Below are positions 57,311 through 64,000 of a DNA stretch of 64,000 nt, one piece after another. Made by a program: the position numbers and the translations under genes. Source of the DNA: Cristatella mucedo (Eukaryota > Bryozoa > Phylactolaemata > Cristatellidae); contig WPIO01000009.1 in assembly GCA_009760855.2 (NCBI GenBank), forward strand, positions 4,559,001-4,623,000, written 5' to 3'. Every line of letters begins with the position of its first letter. Within the stretch, counting starts at the first letter, position 1. The notes under the pieces were generated by a model. That model was not told the DNA's origin, made no database searches, and was given only the letters and a program-made list of their open reading frames with translations.

Positions 57311-57359
57311 ATATGTTAGTACTGATAATAATTGATATTATTCCAGGGCACAGAAAAGA

Positions 57360-57800
57360 CTCGCGGCCCAGGTTGGTATAGCCTGCCCCCTTTCTATATT
57401 ATATACCCCGTTATATATTATATTATATTTATTACATGTTTGTTCCGCTTGGAAGAGGAGCCGCACATGAATATATTTATAAATAAATATATAAAAATAT
57501 ATATATATATATATATATATATGTTATTATATATATATTATATATTATACTATATTTATTACATGCTTGTTCCGCTTGGAAGAGGAGCCGCACATGAATA
57601 TATTTATAAATATATATGTATATATATATGTTATTATATATATTATATATTATATTATATTTATTATATGCTTTTTCCTCTTGGAAGAGGAGCCGCACAC
57701 GAATATATTTATAAATATATATATATATGCTATTATATATATATATATATATATTATATATTATATTATATTATATTTATTATATGCTTGTTCCGCTTGT
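57360..57800. repeat. Tandem repeat of about 115 bp with TA expansions, four units
   Basis: TTGTTCCGCTTGGAAGAGGA followed by GCCGCACATGAATATATTTA recurs near 57440, 57568, 57670 and 57787, separated by TATATTA and (TA)n of varying length. Confidence 0.9.
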
Positions 57801-57954
57801 TAGAGGAGCCGCACAGGAGAGCCGATTTTGTGAGGTACAAACTTTGGGAGTGCAGCGACTGAAGGCGCGGCGGTCTCTGGTGGGAAATTTCCATTCAACT
57901 AGGACACAAGTGTAATCAATGACTGAAAAGTCAGCTAGGTAGGTCCGGAGCAAG

Positions 57955-58500
57955 TGGATCAACGATGAGCGACTGAATCTTGATATCTATACGCTGCATG
58001 ATTGGCAGCCAGTGCAGATTGGTGAGCAGGGGTGCGATGAATGTGGCAATCGCGACGCTTGCGAAAGATGATCGCAGCGGCCGAGTTTTTCGAAACTGTG
58101 AGCGTATTTCGTGACAGGATGACTTGAAAGTAGTGAGCTGCAGACGTCTAGTCGTAATGTCGCGAGTGCATATACCACCTTGACGTTGGCGTCATTATCC
58201 AAGCAAGCTCGAATTTGTTTCGTTATGACACTTGGGGGAAAGTAGGCAGACTTGGCTGTAGACCTCGAGTGCTGATCTGGTGAAAAGTCACATTGGAAGA
58301 GGTCACCCAGATTCCGGGCAGAGATGACAGGAGACGCGCATGCTTGTAGAAGTAAATAGAGAGCTCAGCTTGGCAGTTATTGTGTAGCACTCGGTTGGCC
58401 CATAATTAGCGAGTTGGTTTCGTAATCAATAAAGTTAAGAAAGTTTGCTTCCGTCCAAGTGCGAATGTCAACAGAGCATACTGAAAGTACAAGCAATCCT
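57955..58500 (-). mobile_element. Decayed LINE family A/C fragment
   Basis: Minus-strand RT remnants; 58000-58110 matches the block at 15600-15730 (GCAGCCAGTGCAGATTGGTG on the plus strand). Confidence 0.5.
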
Positions 58501-58689
58501 CATAGCTATATGCTTGCTTAAAATGATCACTTGCCATCTATTGTGCCCATTCCAGGCTAGGATAGTTATTCATATGCTTGGCCATGAATAGAAAGCAATG
58601 GTTTCCCATTTGTAGATTGCTTGTCTTAGTCATTGTCTTTTTAGGGAATAGGGGCTACCTAACATAAATACTAGTCCGCGGATCTTAGC

Positions 58690-58920
58690 TTGCAGGTTCT
58701 GTATGGACTGCTGTGTTTATGTTTTGTCACGCGCTGTCAGGGAAATCCAAAAAGCCTTTTTTCCGTTCGAGTGAATTGTCATTTTTCGTGCTTGTTTGTT
58801 TGAAACGGTTCATTTTATGACTAACCAATTGCCATGCTTCCTTTGCAGCATACGTAAAGACTCTTGAAAGAGGTTAGCTTCTCTTGGGGCCCTATACAAA
58901 TTTATATTGCAACTATTATT
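58690..58920 (+). mobile_element. LINE 3' end fragment
   Basis: TTTGCAGCATACGTAAAGAC, TCTTGAAAGAGGTTAGCTTC and GGGGCCCTATACAAATTTAT, ending ATTATTAT. Confidence 0.6.
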
Positions 58921-59015
58921 ATCTCCGACAGCCACTAAGATGGTCTTCAAGTTTTCAAGAAATTAACTCTGGTCCATTCACTCAGCGAACTGCAGCGTCT
59001 TTCTACCGAAATATA

Positions 59016-59423
<408 letters not shown>

Positions 59424-59429
59424 TAGCGA

Positions 59430-60350
59430 TCCCTGTCGCTGTCGCTTGAAAGTGCTGTCAATTATCGACTCGCAGGTACGCGAAAAAGACGTGCAATCAA
59501 TTGAAACGTCGTCCGAAGACGACGTTCGCTCCGTTCGCGATGACGTTCGCCGCCGCCACCCCTCCCGCGTGTAGCACGCCACCAACCTTGCTGCGAGCCC
59601 CGCAGAGTGAATTTATCTGAGTGCGCACTCGTAGCGAAACTTGCGACTTCCATCTCAACTCCATCTATCGAAAGAAGCTCAAGAGATAACACGCGCTCTG
59701 CCTTTTCCCAGCAGTGCGCGGCAGAGTAATTATCATTCGTATTGTGCAGAAAGAATGAAGCGAGAAATGAGTGTGCAGCACGTGATATTACTGATATCAC
59801 GTGATGTCACTTTTGCTGTCGCCATAGTTATGCACAACTAAAAATAATCTACTCGCGTCGAGTCGAGCGAACGGAATTCGATAACTTTCACGTGACTCGC
59901 TCGACTTCTATCTATTACAGCACCCAGGGCGTTAAATCTGCGATAGCGGAAAGCAGCGGGGCTTATTTCCCTCAAGGGGAGCGCGGTCTGGCCACGGAGG
60001 CATCGTGCGGGAGTTGGGTTTGAGCCTTCGTACAATGACCCGTGCTTCGTATCTGATGGCTAGGGTAGTAAACGTAATTTGGAGAACCACATTTACACTT
60101 CCTCGAAACGAAGACCGCAGCACACGTGGCTGCTTCCTTCCACGCCCAAGTTACACAAGTCGTGAGATTAAATACCAGCGGTCTTACAGACGGGCATCGG
60201 CAATTCAACTATGGGACGGAAATGAAAATAATACTCCGTCGGACAATTCTTTCGCTAGATAGTGAGTGTTATTTCCTAATCGCCTATTCCTCAGAAGCGT
60301 AGAAATGGCCACGATTCCGTAAAAACCTAGGTTTTGCTACCAGGACAGCG
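59430..60350. other. Unassigned stretch
   Basis: Short frames on both strands overlap. No exon, LINE or SINE recognised. Confidence 0.35.
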
Positions 60351-60357
60351 ACTAAAC

Positions 60358-60435
60358 TGAAACAATAATAATGATAATAGTTTGTTTACATAGTACCTGC
60401 AGAGAACTTAATCTCTATTCACAAGCTTTAACAAT
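60358..60435 (-). mobile_element. LINE 3' tail fragment
   Basis: Minus-strand ATTATTATTGTT-type tail and AATAGAGATTAAGTTCTCTG. Confidence 0.5.
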
Positions 60436-60599
60436 CACAGCAAGACAGTCGGCATCCAAAAGTTGGCATAATGTGTGGTTCCAAGGTTGTAAAAGTAAAA
60501 TGGATTGCGATTAGGCCAGCATGCCAAAGAAAACATAGATGCAACCACGGAAATCTCTTCATAAGACCTAGGTCTGGTAAAATGCACTGAATCATTCAA

Positions 60600-60960
60600 T
60601 GGTGTGCTTGTGGAGCACCCTCGGAATAGATGAAGGGACAAGTTTAGTGAAGTAAAGAAATTAACCCAATTTTAATTAAAAAGCTACACAATTTATTTCT
60701 CGTGGCTCATATTCAGTCAGAACGATGATCGGCAGAATCAAAATTAATGCACTCTGGTCTAATGTCATACAAAAAAATGACTACTCAAAAGAGTTCAGAG
60801 ACGAGTGCGTGTTGTAGATTTTCGGCTTTTCTGCAAATGGCTTTCTCGAAGAAGTCCCCAAACAAAGTCACCCTCTACAGTCTCACTGTCCTTAGTAGCG
60901 ACTTTCCAAGTCCCGTACATCATGGTGAAAGCACTCACCTTGCTTCACTGAGCAAGACTC
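60600..60960 (-). pseudogene. Possible C-terminal piece of the cysteine-rich family pseudogene
   Basis: The minus strand reads broken pieces (VEGDFVWG-like, then GTSSRKPFAEKPKI and NTRSSLNSFE) that loosely resemble the G.FVGP.IRK...F...L stretch near the end of this family. Order and strand agree with the N-terminal piece at 62.2-63.2 kb. Weak. Confidence 0.3.
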
Positions 60961-61319
60961 CATATTCTCCCTAAATTTTTCAAGATGAGCCATAACTATA
61001 AGGACTTTGTGGGAAATTCTGCATCCTATTTTGGAGTAGTTTTTTATGAGTGCCTGAATTAGTGGATCATAGTTTTATCCTTATTATTGCTAGGAAACTA
61101 TGAACCATTGCAACGAAGCTTTTCCAAAAGGAGTGGTCGAGCGGCTGCACCCGGCGTTGAAGGATTTGCAGGGTTGCTCCAATACATAGGCCTAGAGTCA
61201 GTACGCAGAGTAATTTTAATTTTACTTGTGATACAGGGGTGTATAATTGACTCAGAAAGTATTAGATAGTACTCAACGCTGTATCATTTTCACTATCTCG
61301 ATCAAATTTTTAATGAGTA

Positions 61320-61382
61320 TGTTTTAAAAACCGCGATGGAGTAAAACCGCGAAAGTCGAAGCTCGAAGTGGCGAGGGACGAC
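61320..61382. mobile_element. Pogo/Tigger-like terminal sequence
   Basis: The minus strand reads CAGTCGTCCCTCGCCACTTC followed by GACTTTCGCGGTTTTACTCC, the style of a pogo/Tigger terminal repeat. The other end was not found. Confidence 0.45.
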
Positions 61383-61387
61383 TGCAA

Positions 61388-61640
61388 TAATAAATGTCCC
61401 TAGTACCCTCAGAGAACCTAATGTCTTTCTAGGCACTTTACATATGCTGCAAAGGAAGAATTATCGAATGGTTAATGGCAGCATGCTCAATGTAAACAAG
61501 CATAACGTGGTTAGAGGTGACGTGCACTTGGTCAAGGTGTAAATGTGGTTAACGGCAGCATGCACAATGTCAGCACTCATGAGCACACAAAGAACGAATG
61601 TAAAGGATCCACTAAATGCTGCGATAAACAGACGCATACT
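61388..61640 (-). mobile_element. LINE family A 3' end
   Basis: Minus strand: short ATTATT tail, GTGCCTAGAAAGACATTAGG hairpin side, TTGCAGCATATGTAAAG and the 3' UTR blocks with TGTGCATGCTGCC. Confidence 0.7.
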
Positions 61641-61814
61641 GACGAGGCCTAAATCGATGGACAGCGGGTGGCATTAGAACATTCCTACGGTATACCAGCG
61701 GCTCCGTCTGATCTTGCTACTCGTTGCAGAAGACGCGAAAACGCTGCGGCATGCGTCCAACGACATCGCAAGCCTAAAGTGATCACACTTTATGCAATCA
61801 GCAGTGTCTTGACA

Positions 61815-62015
61815 CTGGTTTGGCCTAGAGGCAAGGTGATTGCCTTTAAATATAATTCATTTATATAGCGCCCCAAGAGAACTTGATCTCTATTCAGGCG
61901 CTTCACACATGCCTCGGGGCTATAACGAGCCACACGGATTAGAGCCTGTTGCATATGTTACGCGCCCGGGTGGAGATAAAGTTTCCCTCGGGTGATGTAC
62001 AAATGAATTGAATTC
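61815..62015 (+). repeat. SINE-C copy with a nested SINE-C piece
   Basis: Host plus-strand SINE: GGTTTGGCCTAGAGGCAAGG, then after the insert GAGCCTGTTGCATATG, GGTGGAGATAAAGTTTCCCT and GATGTACAAATGAATTG. A minus-strand SINE-C 3' half (about 61847-61925, AATTCATTTATATAGCGCCC) interrupts it. Confidence 0.65.
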
Positions 62016-62524
62016 TATGCATAGATAGTAATGTAACCCTCTTTGAGGCTCGCAGAGTGAGCCACAGCGAGAGGCGGGTACTTTTTACCGCGATGGAGCA
62101 GCACGGCTTTGAATTATATATATGAATACGTGCCTTTCACTCGGGTTAGAGGTGATTCCTATGATGCCTCGAATAAGTCGGTCGCATTACTGCTGAAGCG
62201 CAGCCGACCTTGCCGACTGGAGAAGTTAGATACAAGTTGGTGATCCTTTCACTTACTTTTACACTTTCATTCAACACGTACCACTCCCTGAGCTTAGATG
62301 TCAGGTGCTGCACACTGGAATTTGTTAGACCAAAGTCTCTGACAAAATATTCGAGGTCTTACTGATTTGGGAGCAAGGCTTTCTCTCGTCAGCCGCATCT
62401 GTGAAATTTGACTCTGGATCTGCAGTATCTTCCTCGCTATCTGACTTGAAGCTCTCTCCCGAAGACGGCTGATTCATCTATGGAGGGATGGAGAAGGGGA
62501 GCTCTGAGCACTGTGGCATTGAGG

Positions 62525-62670
62525 CGATTTAAGCCCAGTGGTTAAGGCGCTTGCCTCGAACCAAGGTCAAGGTGAATGTACATTTGATGACCGAGGTCGT
62601 GGGCTTGAGCCCCGTGGCATATGTGAAGCGCCTGAATAGAGATAAAGTCTATTACGGCGCAATATAAATA
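62525..62670 (+). repeat. SINE-C copy
   Basis: A box CAGTGGTTAAGGCGCTTGCC, B box GTCGTGGGCTTGAGCCCCG, tail TGAAGCGCCTGAATAGAGAT and GGCGCAATATAAATAAA, ending in the (TA)n at 62682. Confidence 0.8.
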
Positions 62671-62675
62671 AACAT

Positions 62676-62681
<6 letters not shown>

Positions 62682-62722
<41 letters not shown>
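62682..62722. repeat. (TA)n microsatellite
   Basis: About 20 TA units grown from the 3' end of the SINE-C copy. Confidence 0.95.
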
Positions 62723-62724
<2 letters not shown>

Positions 62725-63189
62725 AATTGGTGGATACCTGGATACCTGATTAGAGGCACGTTCGTGCCAGTTCGAAGTTTGGAAGAGTACATCATGCAAA
62801 AGTAGCAGCTACTTGAGTGATCCTTTATTTTCCGTCAAAATTTGGCAATCTCTTTTCCCGTGTACAAGCTTGTAAGCATACCAGAGTTGTGTAGATTAAA
62901 AAGACATTTCGCATGATACCAAATAATGTACAAGAAATTACATCTAACCAGCAGAAATCTGATACTTTACCTTAAAGAGTTATTTTTCATATTGGTAAGT
63001 GGAATGAGATGCATATGGCTTGTCTTGATCCCTGACAGGAATGCCAAATTTTGTAAACCTCCCACATCAGACACTTTCGTAGAGTAACTATTTGCTCTTG
63101 TCTTGATAAATTGTCCACACGCGTGGCAAAATGCATCTTCTGGGTGCCAGCAGCCTCTCATTGCCGTGTCAGTCAAATATGGCAGCTAT

Positions 63190-63800
63190 TCGCTATTCCC
63201 TTACTCTGCAATAACATAAGCGTTACTGTTCGGTCAAGGCACCTGTACTGTTACACTTTTATGGATACTACTCCATAGTGTTATGTCCGCATGACCCTCA
63301 CTGATTCCGTCGGTGGCACAACTGGCGCTACGTTCGGTACCGTTAATTCCACACGATGTCTAATAGCAAAAGCGGAGAAGCTAAAAATGTCCCTTCCCTC
63401 ACCACGGAAGAGAAGTTAGTGTGAAACAATAGCTATTTTCTATTTAATTTAGGCATAGGGGAGTAAGAAAACTCATTTTGTGCCCAGAGAATGCTGAAAT
63501 CGTTAGCTTAGTGTGATAAATACTCTTGAATGACAGCATTCATAATTCAAAAAATAAAACGTTCGGTGGCCAACCGGAAGGTGCGGCTTCACGAGCAGCT
63601 TAATTAGCCTATTGCTTAGCTCAGAAAGTCGCAGAGCTGCAACGGTGGCCTCGAGAAAAGCCTTAAACAGCGCTCAGCCTAACTTTATGGTCTGTACGTA
63701 ATGTAGGCTTAGGGAAGGTCGTTCGCTGTCATCCTCTGCACCAGCCGTGGGACAGGCAACTGCACGCTTCGTACCTGTGTAGTTCGTATTATTTTTAATT
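63190..63800. other. Unassigned stretch
   Basis: No ORF above background and no repeat family recognised. Confidence 0.35.
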
Positions 63801-63804
63801 ATCC

Positions 63805-63970
63805 TAGTTGATTAAACAGCCTCTTTTTGTATAGCGACAGAAGAGCCTTTACGGCTATCACCACCGCTTGCGGTGGCGATAAAGGATTGCCAACCGCAGG
63901 AATCGAACCCACGACCTCGGGACCGAGGTCGTGAAAGCAACCGCCTTATCTAGTGTGCCATCACGACTCA
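63805..63970 (-). repeat. SINE-D copy, minus strand
   Basis: AGCCTCTTTTTGTATAGCGA, CCACCGCTTGCGGTGGCGAT, reverse B box GGAATCGAACCCACGACC and GCCTTATCTAGTGTGCCATC. Confidence 0.82.
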
Positions 63971-64000
63971 CCGTGTCTGCACCTATCGTAAATAAGCCAA

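Larger units (their letters stand above)
62250..63180 (-). pseudogene. Second decayed copy of the cysteine-rich family
   Basis: Going down the minus strand: ED-AFCHACGQFIKTRANSYS near 63130 (an N-terminal CxxCG motif), then broken frames at 62530-62250 with NFTDAADERKP-like and VRDFGLTNSSVQHLTSKLRE, WYVLNESVKV-like readings. These correspond to the NF...AEER and LLT.RLK.WNLL blocks at 42.5-43.2 kb. A SINE-C (62525-62670) and a TA run sit inside. Stops and shifts make it a pseudogene. Confidence 0.5.

Overview
This is nuclear DNA from an animal, most likely a bilaterian invertebrate. The signs are split genes with GT-AG introns, extracellular modules on phase-1 exons, a homeobox with the classic intron between homeodomain positions 44 and 45, CR1/L2-like LINEs, tRNA-derived SINEs, Tc1/mariner- or pogo-like MITEs and many long microsatellites. 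I cannot name the species. Well under a tenth of the window is coding.

Two genes can be assembled exon by exon, both on the minus strand. (1) 30532 down to 6718: 16 exons that join in phase at every junction into a 899-residue type I membrane protein. It has a signal peptide, a novel N-terminal segment, a fucolectin/F5-8C-like (FTP) domain, ten thrombospondin type 1 (TSP1) repeats, one transmembrane helix and a 17-residue tail. Intron 1 appears to be a GC-AG intron. (2) 33188 down to 31865: a three-exon ANTP-class (NK-like, Msx/Msxlx-related) homeobox gene of 257 or 258 residues with an N-terminal eh1 (Groucho-binding) motif. It lies upstream of gene 1 in a shared GC/CpG-rich tract (about 28.4-34.1 kb).

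The rest is repeat-rich. 0-6.6 kb: two R2-like (restriction-like-endonuclease) retrotransposon relics, a 47-bp minisatellite, a TA-flanked MITE, LINE relics and a possible second FTP-like exon relic. 6.7-30.5 kb: gene 1, its introns filled with LINE 3' ends, SINEs and GA/CT, CA/CG and TA arrays. 31.8-34.1 kb: the homeobox gene and its GC-rich upstream region. 34.2-64 kb: no gene confirmed; LINE copies (best preserved at 44455-45601), SINEs, two decayed copies of a cysteine-rich multicopy invertebrate gene family (42.5-43.2 kb and 60.6-63.2 kb), long GA/CT tracts and a palindromic Tc1/mariner-type MITE at 59210-59423.

The LINE families and one SINE family share a conserved 3' hairpin (AGCGCC ... 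AGAGA ... TCTCT ... GGCGCT), which suggests that the SINE borrows the LINE reverse transcriptase. The most interesting item is the FTP-TSP1x10-TM receptor, whose domain order I do not recognise from a named family.
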